A DNA stretch of 43,761 nucleotides from Chromera velia (taxonomy: Eukaryota; Sar; Chromeraceae). The stretch covers positions 9,365 through 53,125 of the forward strand of contig JAHBMJ010005404.1 of the NCBI GenBank assembly GCA_018398765.1, written 5' to 3'. The notes below the pieces were generated by a model. It was not told where the DNA came from, ran no database searches, and saw nothing but the letters and a program-made list of their open reading frames with translations. Both the position numbers and the translations under genes were made by a program. Each line of letters opens with the position of its first letter. Position 1 is the first letter of the stretch. Below, in pieces: positions 43,750 through 43,761 of the stretch.

Positions 43750-43761
43750 CCCCCCCCCCCC
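43540..43761. repeat. GGAA/GA/CT tracts and C run at contig end
   Basis: (GGAA)n passes to (GA)n and (GAAA)n at 43540-43620. The contig then ends in CT-rich sequence and about 15 C. No gene. Confidence 0.95.

Overview
This window looks like a complete contig from a eukaryotic nuclear genome. Genes are split into many short exons with canonical GT..AG introns and long T/C-rich introns. Simple-sequence tracts (GA, GT, ACTG, GGAT) are abundant, and both ends run into low-complexity sequence. Gene architecture plus a Copia-class retrotransposon suggest an alga or other intron-rich protist; an alveolate/chromerid source is my guess, not something the sequence proves.

Layout, left to right. 1-186: GA microsatellite. 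690-1842 (-): a multi-spanning membrane-protein-like gene whose reading frame is interrupted. 2793-11757 (+): a serpin gene that I could assemble exon by exon with consistent phases: 14 shared exons plus two tandem alternative terminal exons of identical length (144 nt). The two terminal exons carry different reactive-centre loops (predicted P1 Arg versus Lys). The last intron contains a decayed reverse-transcriptase ORF. 11758-13680: AT-rich spacer with dispersed repeats. About 13684-16729 (+): an unrecognised multi-exon gene with an in-frame TGA. 16730-20690: repeats, a 210-bp direct duplication, and AT-rich DNA.

20697-37177: one LTR retrotransposon (Copia order: protease, integrase, RT, RNase H) with 331-bp LTRs and a perfect ATCTA target-site duplication. 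It is split inside the integrase by about 11.1 kb of foreign DNA (about 23076-34158). That insert carries the most unusual content: a viral-type PrimPol-PriCT-D5/SF3 helicase replication gene (+) facing a convergent minus-strand cluster of a chromodomain protein, a GIY-YIG/T5orf172-like protein, a basic small protein and an unknown protein. All are partly broken. The insert also contains satellite DNA (68-bp and longer degenerate units, including the only N in the contig) and decayed ORFs. I read it as a degenerate endogenous polinton-like or virophage-like element, or another mobile element with a viral replication module, nested in or carried by a retrotransposon.

38042-38905 (+): a possible small three-exon gene. 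38948-43412 (-): a ten-exon gene, with phases consistent throughout, for a coiled-coil protein with Arg/Ser-rich segments. The contig ends in GA/CT tracts and a C run.

All function calls come from reading motifs by eye; no database search was run.
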